Source: Siphonodentalium dalli
Lineage: Eukaryota; Mollusca; Scaphopoda; Gadilida; Siphonodentaliidae
Direction of reading: 5' to 3'
DNA: 64,000 bases
Assembly: GCA_032622095.1 (NCBI GenBank)
Contig: CP136066.1
Span: 112,057,319 to 112,121,318 of the forward strand
Below, piece after piece: positions 22,401 to 32,725 of this stretch. Under the pieces are notes generated by a model. The model was not told the DNA's origin. It made no database searches and saw only the letters and a program-made list of their open reading frames with translations. Position 1 is the first letter of the stretch. Every line of letters starts with the position of its first letter. The position numbers were made by a program, and so were the translations under genes.

Positions 22401-22871
22401 ATTGCTGTCTTGATACAAAATAACAAATTCTAACTTTTCATGATATCACACCAACATACCCTTGGCGAAATTGTGAATACAATTTTTGCAAACCGGTTCT
22501 ATCAAAATAACCTGATATTGAGCATATATGACAATGCAAAACTAAGCTTAGGAGTGCATAAATTCGTCATTTGTGCCTACAATTGTTATAAGAATGATGT
22601 GAACACTCTCAAACGCATTGGCCAATTGTGGTTACAGGTTCCCAAGCATAAAACTAGCTAATTATATTTTCCTATGATTCGATTCAAGATTAAATTCGAA
22701 GGCAAATCAGTGATTCACAGGGCTCTACCCTCAAGAATGGAAGCTGAAATTTTGTTCATATTATTTCAGGGTGTCCAGTTCTACACACAGCTGAAGACTG
22801 TTACACAAATGTGGAGATCTGATGATGCCACAGGTGGAAAGGCAGCAACAGCAATGCCAGTTATGCGATAA
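7418..22871 (+). CDS. ALDH6A1: Methylmalonate-semialdehyde dehydrogenase, C-terminal half (7 exons)
   Basis: The product is the mitochondrial CoA-dependent aldehyde dehydrogenase that converts malonate and methylmalonate semialdehydes to acetyl- and propionyl-CoA in valine and pyrimidine catabolism. Coding exons are 7418-7474, 8043-8102, 8366-8495, 11773-11954, 16306-16485, 21363-21461 and 22770-22871, together 270 codons including the stop. All have AG/GT borders and the phases join without a break. The translation follows vertebrate ALDH6A1 nearly residue by residue: [18 protein letters not shown], the catalytic Cys in [43 protein letters not shown] and FYTQLKTV. The mitochondrial presequence and first half lie left of the window. 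The gene looks intact where visible. Introns, especially 8.5-11.8 kb and 11.95-21.4 kb, are swollen by transposons. Confidence 0.96.
8043..8102 (+). CDS. ALDH6A1: ALDH6A1 exon ([12 protein letters not shown]...)
   Basis: Twenty codons bordered by CTGCAG and GTAATA, phase 0 at both ends. GAKNH is the conserved aldehyde dehydrogenase cofactor-pocket segment. Confidence 0.95.
8366..8495 (+). CDS. ALDH6A1: ALDH6A1 exon with the catalytic cysteine
   Basis: It reads [16 protein letters not shown] and onward, ending GCA G before GTGAGT (phase 1). The Cys in GQRC is the acylated nucleophile of the family. Confidence 0.97.
8700..9170. other. ALDH6A1 intron sequence, nothing recognised
   Basis: AT-rich intron DNA without repeats or reading frames that could be assigned. 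Confidence 0.5.
9179..9615 (+). pseudogene. Penelope-like retroelement 3' remnant: GIY-YIG endonuclease domain
   Basis: The frame reads [20 protein letters not shown], then an RLTGH segment, matching the compact GIY-YIG nuclease (YxIxC-x2-C ... YVGET) at the C-terminus of Penelope-like reverse transcriptases. After a shift near 9385 and a TGA near 9443, coding resemblance continues: [12 protein letters not shown], then [14 protein letters not shown], a typical end of these proteins. The reverse transcriptase part is absent. Just downstream, 9675-9715 (GCTCGAAAAAGG...CGACCGAAAGCTCGC) resembles the 3' tail of such elements. The remnant lies in the ALDH6A1 intron, sense to the gene, and is inactive. 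Confidence 0.75.
9720..11250. other. ALDH6A1 intron, AT-rich, little recognised
   Basis: No coding region. Poly-A and poly-AT stretches lie near 10340-10440, and a C-rich patch (CCCCCAGACCCCCACC) near 11105 adjoins the next MITE. Confidence 0.45.
11254..11477. mobile_element. Palindromic TA-flanked MITE, copy 2
   Basis: It has the same termini and arms as copy 1, with TA at 11252-11253 and 11478-11479. The centre differs: an added inverted segment (TCGGAAAGCTCT and its complement) lengthens the arms, giving 224 bp. It lies in the ALDH6A1 intron. Confidence 0.8.
11773..11954 (+). CDS. ALDH6A1: ALDH6A1 exon ([15 protein letters not shown]...)
   Basis: 182 bases between ATGCAG and GTGAGG complete a phase-1 codon and end in phase 0. 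Conserved segments are [23 protein letters not shown] and HNVK. Confidence 0.96.
12503..12561. repeat. Pair of GC-rich 16-base hairpins
   Basis: GCCCGCTAAAGCGGGC at 12503-12518 and GCCCGCTTTAGCGGGC at 12546-12561. Each is a 7-bp stem with a 2-base loop, and each is the reverse complement of the other. They stand out in AT-rich DNA and lie just inside the terminal repeat of the TTAA-flanked element. Confidence 0.85.
13056..15334. mobile_element. TA-flanked element with pogo-like ends, nested in the TTAA element
   Basis: The left end CAGTCAATTTC and right end GAAATTGACTG are perfect inverted repeats with TA duplicated at 13054-13055 and 15335-15336. Subterminal sequence is rich in GCATAT and TTAACTGCAT motifs on both sides. 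Length is 2.28 kb, with no recognisable transposase frame. It is younger than its host element. CAGT ends and TA duplication suggest the pogo/Tigger branch. Confidence 0.7.
15682..16144. mobile_element. TIR element with TAAGGCC ends, containing an exon-like segment
   Basis: The left end TAAGGCCTCACAAACTCAGG and right end (complement of GACTTTGCATGGCCTAA) belong to the TTAGGCCACACAAAG end family also seen at 34479 and 47244. Internally it shares about 350 bp with 6958-7340, including a segment reading [18 protein letters not shown] followed by a GTATGT donor-like site. Confidence 0.5.
16306..16485 (+). CDS. ALDH6A1: ALDH6A1 exon ([14 protein letters not shown]...)
   Basis: Sixty codons between CGTTAG and GTGAGC, phase 0 at both ends. 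The EEIFGPV and [10 protein letters not shown] segments are hallmarks of the family. Confidence 0.97.
16720..17590. repeat. About 172-bp tandem repeat (CCGGATGATAACTTTAG family)
   Basis: About five units, each with CCGGATGATAACTTT, AATTTGGTAT, CAAGTTCGAATTTGGGTTC and GAGTTATGCCCC, preceded by a GTCCGTCC microsatellite. Related units occur at about 52490-52790, 56600-57430 and 59490-59600. Confidence 0.85.
17617..19802. mobile_element. TIR element of 2.19 kb with nine copies of a 15-bp motif
   Basis: Perfect terminal inverted repeats of at least 28 bp (GGGTGAAAATCTCAAAAT... at 17617-17644, complement at 19775-19802). Inside, TGTCAGTCCTGTTAC occurs six times forward (18004, 18195, 18350, 18365, 18386, 19261) and three times reversed (18416, 19242, 19598). 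No transposase frame was found and no target duplication is obvious. Many TIR elements carry clustered transposase-binding repeats, which is the likeliest role. It lies in an ALDH6A1 intron. Confidence 0.65.
18821..18902. repeat. Long hairpin inside the 2.19 kb element
   Basis: Arms of 37 bases (TGTCAGTTTTGGAATTCACC... and its complement) with one mismatch surround an 8-base loop. The arms begin and end with TGTCAG/CTGACA, echoing the start of the 15-bp motif. Confidence 0.9.
20132..20308. repeat. 28-bp minisatellite, six copies
   Basis: Six nearly identical copies of TAATTTGGCTTTCGTCTTGC plus CCATGTGT, preceded by a degenerate unit. Confidence 0.95.
20320..21355. other. ALDH6A1 intron, nothing recognised
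   Basis: AT-rich DNA. An open frame of 108 codons at 20563-20889 has no recognisable motif and is probably chance. Confidence 0.45.
21363..21461 (+). CDS. ALDH6A1: ALDH6A1 exon ([16 protein letters not shown]...)
   Basis: Thirty-three codons between AACAG and GTAAGT, phase 0. [16 protein letters not shown] is nearly invariant in this enzyme. Confidence 0.97.
21470..22760. other. Last ALDH6A1 intron, nothing recognised
   Basis: AT-rich intron with no assigned repeat. A tRNA-like A-box phrase near 22123 has no matching B box. Confidence 0.45.
22770..22871 (+). CDS. ALDH6A1: ALDH6A1 terminal exon
   Basis: It reads [20 protein letters not shown] and onward, ending AMPVMR and TAA. The end matches the family's C-terminus, so the gene is complete at its 3' end. 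Confidence 0.96.
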   Translation, partial: GVQFYTQLKTVTQMWRSDDATGGKAATAMPVMR

Positions 22872-23002
22872 ACACAAAAACTATAAGATAGTCATTTCAT
22901 ATGCCTTTTCACCATCGGTAATGAGCTGGTCTCCATTTTCTGTATTGATTGCTGCTATCTCATATTTAGAATACATGAAATTGGGCATAAAAGAGTATAA
23001 GA

Positions 23003-23008
23003 AATAAA
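23003..23008 (+). terminator. ALDH6A1: Polyadenylation signal of ALDH6A1
   Basis: AATAAA 131 bases after the stop codon, followed by a TTG/TTT-rich stretch. It is the first canonical signal after the gene. Confidence 0.65.
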
Positions 23009-23193
23009 ATCATGATTGACATTTATTGAGAACAGATTCATTTTTGTTTCGTTGTTAGTTTTAATGTAACCAAGAGATGAAATACTTTCATGTATGTTAA
23101 CATTTACTATTAAATAGTAAAAGACAATCTTTTCACAATTAAGTTAGAAAATGACATGATATTTGGGCACCAGCAATCATTACAGGATATTAA

Positions 23194-23502
23194 CCTCTTG
23201 GCTGCTATATGTCCGTACTGACACAAATATTACACTGTGTTTATGGACCTACTTCAGCACACTATCGCTCAATCATTATTTATAACTGGAACTCAGGGAT
23301 TGGTGCATCAGACCCATTGTATCTCGAAGTTTGAAACCGTGTATTACGTTCCAGGATTGTGAATGATAATAGCCTTTCACAGGAGTAAGTTTTAGGGTTT
23401 TTGTGATATTCCCTTTATATTTTTCCACTGGGAAATGCTGAAATGGCCATAATATCAATGGCATATCACCCAACGTCATACTGTCATTTAGCAGTTAAGG
23501 GG
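23194..23502. mobile_element. TTAA-flanked MITE, 309 bp
   Basis: The left end CCTCTTGGCTGCTA and the right end, complement CCCCTTAACTGCTA, are imperfect inverted repeats. TTAA lies at 23190-23193 and 23503-23506. piggyBac-type duplication, no coding. Confidence 0.6.
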
Positions 23503-23509
23503 TTAAGGC

Positions 23510-24045
23510 TTAAAAGGTGACAACGAATGTAGGTTGTCAAATAATAAAATTGTATATCTCTGTCATCATATTATTTGTAATATTATATTTTATATAAAAA
23601 AATATGATCACAGTTTATAAATCAAGGTGAAGGATGTATTGATTTGAAAACAAATTTGGAAGGTCATTTTGCAAATGAAGCTTCTATAACTAAGGCACCG
23701 TAGATATAGCCACGGTGACATCACCATACTCATAACTATGCCATCAAGTTTGCAGCTACATTTTGGAATTTTCTATTCCCAGAAATAACATAATGCACAG
23801 CAAAGGTACATGGGCATATCCACTGATTTAATTTTGGGATTCGTTTCTCTGAATGAGACAATAACAATTATCAGATTTAGTTCAAGTCGTTGAAATGTGA
23901 ATTGCACGGTGTATATTTAAAACTGATGGCTATATTTAAGGTGCAGCAGATGGAGCCACTATCTTTTGCTAATGAGTTTACCCGTTCCAAAATTGTTCCA
24001 AACAATTTTATGTGAATAATATGCAGTAAGAGACCCATCCCACCA
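23510..24045. other. Intergenic, nothing recognised
   Basis: AT-rich sequence after the ALDH6A1 3' end without assigned features. Confidence 0.4.
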
Positions 24046-24050
24046 TTTAA

Positions 24051-24270
24051 CCCTTTCTTTACTAAATGGATTCTCCCATTCATTTATGAAAGTATACATG
24101 GTATGACCTATTATCCATCTGGAGGGGTGGTCACGAAAAATTTGCTTTTCGACAACCAGACGAAAAGATGATATAAGTGGAGGAGGATTCCTAATCATTG
24201 GTGGGAAATGTTCAGATAGTAAGTTCAGTAAATGGCCTATGGCCATTTGTTGAACTTATTATCATGTTAA
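24051..24270. mobile_element. TTAA-linked MITE (CCCTTTCTTT family), copy 1
   Basis: Starts CCCTTTCTTTACTAAATGGA after TTAA (24047-24050), with an internal hairpin (AAGTTCAGTAAATGGCC / complement, about 24221-24258). A TTAA occurs at 24267-24270 but without the mirrored terminal repeat, so the right end may be truncated. Related to 27551-27793 and about 37797-38012. Confidence 0.5.
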
Positions 24271-24607
24271 AACAACATATTTATTTAATATTAAAGCCCT
24301 TGACACTTCTCATTTACATTTTGATTATTAAAACAATAATATTGGCTTACAAACCACTATTCGGAAGAGTATTTATTTATATTTTAATTCCTTAATATAG
24401 TGTGGCACTCGGTATATTTAAGCCTTCAAACTCCACTCCATCCTGGTACTTGTGAGCCAAACATAATTAATGTTCTACTTCTCAGACATTTCCCCCCTCA
24501 TACAAAATTTGGACAACTGGGTGCTTTTTATTGCCCACTGAAAATAAAATTTATAAATCATCCTATGGATGACAATGGATGACAACTGACAATAAATCTA
24601 TCTACTA

Positions 24608-24783
24608 CAGTAATGCCCTAAATAGTCGACTCCTTAACCACAGCAGATAAATTGGTAATTTTTCAGGATTTAGTCGGAAATATGACTTGCTATTTTACCA
24701 AGAAGCCATATTTCCGACTAAATCTTGAAAAATAACCCATAATTATGCTGTGGTTAAGGAGTCAATTATTTAGGGCATTACTG
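24608..24783. mobile_element. Palindromic TA-flanked MITE, copy 3
   Basis: CAGTAATGCCCTAAAT ends with complementary arms, and TA at 24606-24607 and 24784-24785. The sequence has diverged from copies 1 and 2 but the same core phrases (AACCACAGCA, GGATTTAGTCGGAAATATG) are present. Confidence 0.8.
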
Positions 24784-24789
24784 TAGCTA

Positions 24790-27545
24790 GACACATTTCA
24801 ACTTCTGTTTGATTTTCCCTTTTGTTATCTTTGATAATCTTGAAGTTTTATTTTTGGTTTCTTTAAACAGTACATGTCTTTGGGTTGTAAACAAGAGTGT
24901 TATATTATAAAACGTTAACACTGAATCATGAAAAGTAATTTTGCACTTCCGACAATGTTTTTTTGAAAATTCGGGAAACACCTGCTTGCTGCAATATTTT
25001 GGTTGTAAAAAGTGGGAATAACAACCTGCCTGCTGGGTAACATTGCAGGTAAAATATAAAAATAAAACCTACTTGCATGCCCATATTGAATAAAAAGTGT
25101 CTGGGAAACAGCATTAAACTAGTTTGGCCTAAGTTTTACCTATGCCCATGGTGAATAAATAGATCTTACCTGATATGCTGTAAACCAGAACACAAGGTTA
25201 TTAATGTAACCAATTAAATTTCCATGTTTAGCCTCATTGGAATGAATTTCTTTTCACCGTTAACTTATTTTAATAGTATTATGCACAATCTAGTTATTTT
25301 CTGTAGGAAAGAGGTCTCATCTCTCAAACTTATTATTATTATTATTATTATTATTAGTGTTTTGTTTTCTGTGATCGGTCTCGACAAAACTGACACAGCC
25401 ACATATTCATCTACAAGCGTTTAAACGAATCTGCTCTTTTAATGCCCCACATGTGATAGCACTGGAACTGTCTTGAAAACCATTTCATGTCGAGAAGTGA
25501 TTATTTTAACTTGAATCACATTTTACTCATCACAATGGGACAATATCTTACCACTTCCCTGTCAAGTGAATTTTCTTATAATGAGCCGTCATCCTCCCCT
25601 GTACCCACCCTGTTCCATATTATTGTTCCAGAAATTTGTCTCTTTGTGGTGTGAATCTTTTGATATATCCATTATTTCATTAAGAGTGATTTTAAATCTT
25701 TGGAAAACTTAAAACTTAGGTTGTTGACATGGAAGTCATATATTTCCGACAAGGGATACAATTTTTTCATTTAGAAACAAACTTTTCACATTTCCAGAGG
25801 CAAAATCTTATGGATTCCAAGTTGGGAATTTCCAACCTGATTAATGTTTTATAGTTATTTTTCATCCAAACGAAAACAAATTTAAATTGAAGCTCTCGTT
25901 ATGTATACATCATGTTTTGTTGAGACTGATATCCTTTGTGACGTCTGTTATATTGGTGCTTTATCTATTTTACCAAAGTTGCTTCTTTTTTTTTTTTGCA
26001 ATATGTTTTGTAGCTTTCACAGCCAAGAAATCTTCCTCCTCACAATTAACGCAATCATGTAGAGAAATCTGTTGATAATATTTTTCAAATTACTCGGATT
26101 TTTATTTATTTTAAGAGTACTTGTGAATTTACATCATATGGCACATTCAACTTATTTTAGTGCTATTATACATATTACAGATAAAAACTAAAGTTACTCA
26201 ACCATATGCCCCCAAAATTAATAGATTTTTTATGTGGGCAGAATTATTTATGATCTTGTTGTGGTCTTTTTTTCAGTAGTGGTATAGAGATAAGCAAATA
26301 TCTTTGATCTCATCCCTCATGATGACTCAATTTTGTTACTAACTTTAGTTGACATGAATAATATGTAAGTTGGAAGTCATATATGTTGTGTGCTATCTGT
26401 GTAGTTTTATATATGTGTTTTCCCGGTACTGGTGCCTTTGTTCATATTTATTCAGAAATGTTATTGCCTATGTTACATTAATAGTATTGACTGATTAGAA
26501 TACTCTATTTTCTATGCACAATGTCTATTTCTTGTTTGAACAATATAGTTTAGAATCCGAAGTTCATTTGACAGCCTCTTGTTTGAGTGTGTCATGACTC
26601 CAGGTGGTCAGATAACTCCCATGATGCACATTGTGCTTTCCTAGGTAAATCAACTGCAGCTTTCAATTATAAGATGTCTATTCATTTGGGCAATATTAAA
26701 CAGGTTTAATACTACTAACATCACCCGACAAGCATATCAGACTATAATTCTCTGTGAATGAGGTGGGAAAGTATTATCTAGTAGTCAGTCAGTTATGTTC
26801 TATTTCCAAACGAAGTCTGTGCAACATAAGTCAGTGATTTCATTTGTTCTCAATGAGACACAAAACGTACCATACCAAAGACCGCATTAAATAATTCTGC
26901 TACTCGTGTGTAACATACACACTCGGCGTTGTACAGAGTATATCAACAGGCTATACATCATACATGTAGTTGTCCTACAATTGGTCCGATCTCTATCCAC
27001 ACCATGATGAATAGTATAGTCTGTTATCTATTGACTATCATTAATTCTCTCTAATGTGATTGGGATATAATCCATATTCTTCAAAATATGAGGTTTACAT
27101 GATATTTCATCTCTTTTCCGTATCGTGGCTGTCTCGTTCTGAATTTTGTGTATTCTGTAGAAGCCCATTTCCTAACACGGATGTAATCATTGTATTCGCA
27201 GATGCTGAAACGTTAACATGAAGTGGTTTACAGTTTACTCTGCATGAACGTTTTATCATAATTGTCTGTTTACATATTTTTTACCTACCATACCGTATCC
27301 CATTCGGCTTCATGGGATATTGCTGGCTTTAAATAGGTTAAAACCTGTACTGCGTGAGCATACACGGGGAACTAATAATATCTGTTGATGGGTGAAGTTA
27401 GAAGTTGTTCAATCTAAACCTTTCTAATGTCTTCTATCCAAAATGTAATTTGCAAAACTGAATTCCTTGCCATGTCCAAAATTTTACTATTTTCATCTCT
27501 TGATCTCATCCGGGCGAACGAGAGTCCAGTGAGTATCTTCCAATT
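24790..27545. other. Intergenic AT-rich stretch
   Basis: No gene recognised. An (ATT)n run at about 25329-25357 and a T run at 25987-25999. The rest is unassigned. Confidence 0.4.
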
Positions 27546-27550
27546 GTTAA

Positions 27551-27793
27551 CCCTTTCTTTTCTAAATGGATTATCTCACTCAGTCATAAAAATATACATT
27601 GGAATGGTCTATTATTATTATCTGAGCAGACAACAGTATGATGAAAAAAATAGTACAAATGCTGAATGATTCATATTCTTTGGCGACAAATGTTCATATA
27701 TAATAAGTTCAACTAACGACCTATGTTCGTTTGTTGAACTTGTTATTTGAACATTTCTTATGAGCTCTACTCATCAATTGGTATAGAAAAGGG
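27551..27793. mobile_element. TTAA-flanked MITE (CCCTTTCTTT family), copy 2
   Basis: CCCTTTCTTTTCTAAATGGA after TTAA (27547-27550), ending GAAAAGGG followed by T and TTAA. The internal hairpin AAGTTCAACTAACGACC / complement is at about 27706-27740. Confidence 0.6.
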
Positions 27794-28125
27794 TTTAAGT
27801 AACTTTAAGAATGACGTAATGTGATGAAATCTAAATGGGAAATACCATTTTGAAATACAAATGCACAAAATTTAATATTGGTAAAAATAACAGGAAATTA
27901 TACAAGCCTATTTACTGTGAGAAATATATCGCTGACAATATTACAAATTAGAATTTCATAAACTTTTGGAACTTTTTTAATGAAAAGTTTTATATAAACT
28001 GTTTAATTTCATTTGATCTGGTAAATTGGAATAATTTATTTTTAGTTGCAGGGTCAACCAGTTTGCCCCCAAAATAGTGTAGTTATAATGTGAGAGTAGC
28101 TGATTTCATTGTATTGATTGTATAT

Positions 28126-28365
28126 CCCTTTCATGACGGGAGCTATGCTGGTCCTGTGTCAGTGCATTCTCTTATATATGCGAGTTGACCATAGGTTGCC
28201 TTGCATATATAAGAGAATGCACTGGCTTACAAGATCAAGGTAAATATTGTTAGGCCAATGCATTCTCTTATATATGAGAGGTGACCTATGGTCTACTCGT
28301 GTATATAAGAGAATGCATTGGCACAGGGTTTTCATAAAAATTCAGATGCTCCAGTCATCAAAGGG
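28126..28365. mobile_element. Double-hairpin MITE (CCCTTTCATGAC family), copy A
   Basis: Inverted ends CCCTTTCATGACGGGAGCT / complement of a GCTCCAGTCATCAAAGGG end. The body has two successive hairpins, each built of GTGCATTCTCTTATATA-type arms. Flanks are TATAT/ATATA rather than a clean TTAA in this copy. Confidence 0.65.
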
Positions 28366-28379
28366 ATATATGGAACCAT

Positions 28380-28840
28380 AGAACTAAACTTTACAAAGCT
28401 TACATCAAATGTTTGTAATTGGTGGTAAGCTGGTGCCTGCCTGATGAGGAATGTTTGTAATGTTGAATGGACAAGATGTGATAAATAAAATTGAGTAGCA
28501 ACTTGTATTTTCTTTAATTATACCCCATGAACCAACCAAATGGTGGGACAGCGTATACTGGATTGCTAAATCATTCCATGAATAACTCCCACCAGTTCAA
28601 AATCTGGGAACTTTCGACTTTTTGCGTGGGAACCTTACATCGAAAATAAAAAAATGTAGCTATTAATAAATATATTTTCCTTTATAATGTATTTCACAGT
28701 AGGTGAAGGTCCCAGCTCGAGAGTGCATTTCTCTTTGCAGCACTCACGATCATAATTTTTTTTATCACAAAATCGGCTTCACAAAAAATCACCTAAATCA
28801 TGCAATCTGACTGGGACCTCCACATTGTCAAATACATTAT
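28380..28840. other. Intergenic, nothing recognised
   Basis: AT-rich sequence without assigned features. Confidence 0.35.
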
Positions 28841-28850
28841 TATCTAAGTC

Positions 28851-29468
28851 AAGTTTGAGCTATTGCCATGGGTTGGCGACCGTATACACACGCTACAGAT
28901 CACATCTCTCCAACGATCGTTGCCAAAATTCATAAGGATCTTTTGAGTGACGTCCTTAATCGATCGGCACACCCTGCAGGCCTTATTTATTGTAGAATTT
29001 TTTTTCAAATTTCATTGGAAAGCAATCTATATTTTACTATTTCCATGACTAAATCCTTTGGCACTCTACAGGCAACATTCCTCATCCAATAATCACCAAA
29101 ATTCAGATGGGAGCCATCAAATTTGTCAAAATTTTGTTGGAAAAACATGGCCGTCAGTGGCAATCTTGGATTTTACTCCTTGCCTGAATAAATCCTTTGG
29201 AACACCCAACAGGCCGCATTCCTCATCCGATTGTCATGAAACTTCATATGGATCTTTGAAAGAAACATGGCTGTGCGCAGCCATTTTGGAATTTTATATC
29301 ATGGTTTTACATAGTCAGTACATATAGACTTGCCGAAACCCCAAACTTCATAGAACTCTTCATGTTGACATGTATTTCATAGACATTTCAACTTGACGCA
29401 ATCCTTATTGCTCCATTATCGGACATTAGCCGCTCTGCAAGTTGAGCTTCACATTGACACTTTCATTT
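28851..29468 (-). mobile_element. Old copy of the 165-bp-unit tandem element
   Basis: Starts AAGTTTGAGCTATTGCCATG and ends GTTGAGCTTCACATTGACAC, the same ends as the arrays at 42297 and 59611. About three decayed units with AAAACATGGCCGTCAG-like phrases. Confidence 0.65.
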
Positions 29469-29479
29469 ATAAAGCAATA

Positions 29480-31150
29480 TTTTCTAGAAAAACGGTATAT
29501 CCCCCCCCCCCCCCCATTTTTTTTCTTCGATAGATAAAAGAAACAAAACAGCCATAAACAATTGTATATTGGAAATTTATTTTCACATATATGAGTATGT
29601 ACATATACAAAGTACGTAGTTCATAAAATTCCTCTAGATGATAGTGAATTGAAAGCAATTTACAAAAAAGAAAAACACAGGTTACAATAACAACATTCTA
29701 AAACTATTGTTCATCATGCAGACAAAATGATACCATCCTGAAATATAGCCACCAGAAAATAAAAATGTGAAGTTTCTGGCTGAATTTTTTACAAATCTCA
29801 CAATAATCATAATTGCCACTGATTGCCATGGAATTTATGCCATTTTTCCAGATCATGGGCACGACAATTCAGTGGTTCAGGAAATATATGTATTGGCTCA
29901 TATGAATGCCTAATTTTGATCAAATCTTAAAACAAGACAGTCAATGACTGTGGAGTGCTCACCTGACTTTAAAGACTAAGGAGACTGGGACTCTGGTGAC
30001 TACAATAGTCAGTACTTGTCAAATCACTTTAAAACAAGTAGTTATAAACAGGGACATAACTAGAGGGTGTTCCAAACTATACATTTTACAACTGGCACCT
30101 TCAAGATCTCCAACTGTTGGAAATTTCCAAAATGACATCCCTCATAAAGTTAGAACTATTCTAAATGTGGCGATTTGTTGGTCTAATTACAACATATTTT
30201 CCAGTGAATACCAAAGTTTGGGGACAGAACCTCCCCCCAAATTAAGTGGTTAGCTTATAAATAAAGCTAATAATCCAAATATATGGGGTAAATCTCCTAT
30301 ATCTGCCCCCAAATTTGAACCAAATGTAAAACCCAATATATGAGATCCATTGATCTTGTAATTTCAAAATATATCATCAGCATATATGAAAATGAGTTAA
30401 TAGCCTATAAAAATAATATTTTAACATCTGTTCAGTTTACAACTGCAAAGCACAACCACATGGCTCATTTAAATTGAAATGAATGACAAAGATAACCATT
30501 CTCCCCATAAATCTCTTATTTGTTTATCAAACCCTATCAAGATAACATCATCTGTAATTACCATCACATAGCACATGCTAATAACCTAATCCGACAGCTT
30601 CAGTCTAAAAAAAATTGTTTTTAGTTGTGTCCCTGGCTCCACCCACATTTGACCCAGTGACCTCATTTGAACAAATCTGAACCCCAGTCACCCAAGGACC
30701 CTTCATACCAAATATTAACACATTCGGCCTGATGGTATTTGAGAAGCTGTTTTAAGAATTACTATGGAGGGAAAGAGTTAATATGGCCTGGCTTCGCAAC
30801 TATTTGACTTGGTGACCTCATTTTAACAAATCTGAATGTGAATCACCTGGGGAACATCCAAACCAGATATGAACCCATTTGGTCTTATGGTTTTGGAGAA
30901 GATTTTTAAAGAATTGTTGATGGACAGACGGATGGATGGACAGACAAAGGACGAGGAGTGATGACTATAGCTCCACCAGAGACTTCGTCTCAGGTGAGCT
31001 AGAAGAAAAAAAGAGTTGAATCATGCAAAAAAGTGACGTTTATTTGACAGCATTTCATTGTTGCGGAGTGAAAAGATAACTATTCCAAATAATTAATATA
31101 TGCTTGTAATCTCTGAATATTGTTAGATTTTGCCTGAATAATGTATTTCA
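29480..31150. other. Intergenic, old dispersed repeats
   Basis: A C run at about 29501-29514. The stretch 29930-30250 resembles 55040-55340 (ACAAGACAGTCAATGACTGT and following). The stretch 30650-30990 resembles 57480-57840 and ends in a GGACAGACGGATGG microsatellite. No gene recognised. Confidence 0.5.
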
Positions 31151-31154
31151 ACAA

Positions 31155-31472
31155 AATTGACAGTATCTTGTGACAGTCGGCATGCGGATCAAGTAATCAA
31201 TTTTTTATGCATGAACACATACAAGTTATAATACCATGCCGATCACGCATGAAAGATGGCGTTTGTTTACATTTGTGATGACACCTGCAGGGAATTCCTG
31301 TTCGAATCAGGCAACACCATATATGGAATTTGAGGTGCAGAATATAAATAGCTTTTGAAAAGGTTGATTTGACAACTTCTTTCACATGATCAGCATGGTA
31401 TTATAACTTGTCTTTGTTCATGCAAAACACCTGATTACTGGAGCTGCATGCCAACTATATACTGTCAATTAT
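31155..31472. mobile_element. Fold-back MITE, about 318 bp
   Basis: Inverted arms of about 90 bp (AATTGACAGTAT..., with GTTATAATACCATGC and GATCA phrases on both arms) around a central spacer. No coding. Confidence 0.65.
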
Positions 31473-32107
31473 GTTTCTGGTGATAATTTTTGTCATCTTT
31501 TATTCCGAGAATCATTTGCGATCACTGCTAAACGCGATGTCCCAACTCTCGTTACGGCATCTGCGCATGTCCGTACATATCTCGGGTGCAATTTTTTCTA
31601 GGCTGACAACAATTTGAGGTGTAGAAAATAAATAGATTTAAAAATTGAAATGTAATATCTCAGGTGGGTTCGTCGACTCAAATCACATTCACGCCAGAAG
31701 CAGAAGAAACAGTAATTTAGCAGTGCTAAATCTGACAGGGCATCTCCAAGAATGAGCTTCCAATGATTTTTGTTGGATTATTGCACACAAATATTTAGCA
31801 TTCACGTAAAAATCATTATTTAAAATCAGTTCATATCTTTTTCATGGCAATGATCTATGATGATAAATAATACTAGCACACAATAAAAACACATCAACAG
31901 TCAAATGCACAAGAAGCAACAGAACCTCTGTACTATCTGGCTAAATGCCGACGAGAATAAGCAAGTACTCGCAAAAAACATCTGAAAGCTAATAGTCTAC
32001 GTGTTTCAGGCTCAGAAGAACTCATGGTATGAGAAATATGACTTTCTAATCACCAGTTTGAAACAATGCACAGACTATTAACAAAATTAATTTAAAAATA
32101 TGTTTAA

Positions 32108-32352
32108 CCCTTTCATGACGGGAGCTGCGCTGGTGCAGCATTAAAGATCCTGTTTCAGTGCATTCTCTTATATATTCGAGTCTCCCATAGGGAGTCTCGC
32201 ATATATATAAGAGAATGCACTGGCTTACAAGGTCTAGGTAAATAGTTAGGCCAATGTATTCTCTTATATATGTGAGGCTCCCTCGCATATATAAGAGAAT
32301 GCATTGGCACAGGGTTTTCGCAAAATTTCAAGAAGCTCCAGTAATGTAAGGG
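32108..32352. mobile_element. Double-hairpin TTAA MITE, copy B
   Basis: CCCTTTCATGACGGGAGCTG at the left, GTAATGTAAGGG at the right, TTAA at 32104-32107 and 32353-32356. Two hairpins with CATTCTCTTATATA arms. piggyBac-type duplication. Confidence 0.8.
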
Positions 32353-32499
32353 TTAATATAAAACCCTCTAAATTATGAATTTCTATCTTCAGCAGAGTAT
32401 AAAGACACAATTAGCACATATTTTATAATATAAATTAATTGTTCTGGTGAGTTTTCTGTTATGTTGGCACACAGTGTCACTGATGGAGGTCAACATTAA

Positions 32500-32725
32500 C
32501 CCTTCCATGACTGGAGATTCCTGAAATTTTGCGAAAACCCTGTGCCAATGCATTCTCTAATATATGTGAGTCTCCCACAGGGAGCCTCACATATATAAGA
32601 GAATACATTGGCCTAACAATATTTACCTTGACCTTGTTAGCCAGTGTATTCTCTTATATATGGGAGACTCAAATATCTAAGAGAATGCACTGGAACAAGT
32701 TTTCGCAGCTGCAGTCATGAAAGGG
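32500..32725. mobile_element. Double-hairpin TTAA MITE, copy C, inverted relative to B
   Basis: CCCTTCCATGACTGGAG at the left and CAGTCATGAAAGGG at the right, TTAA at 32496-32499 and 32726-32729. Its right flank (ACATTTTAAAATTAATTTTG) is the complement of the left flank of copy B, so the pair sits in a larger inverted arrangement. A partial copy follows at about 32777-32836. Confidence 0.75.
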
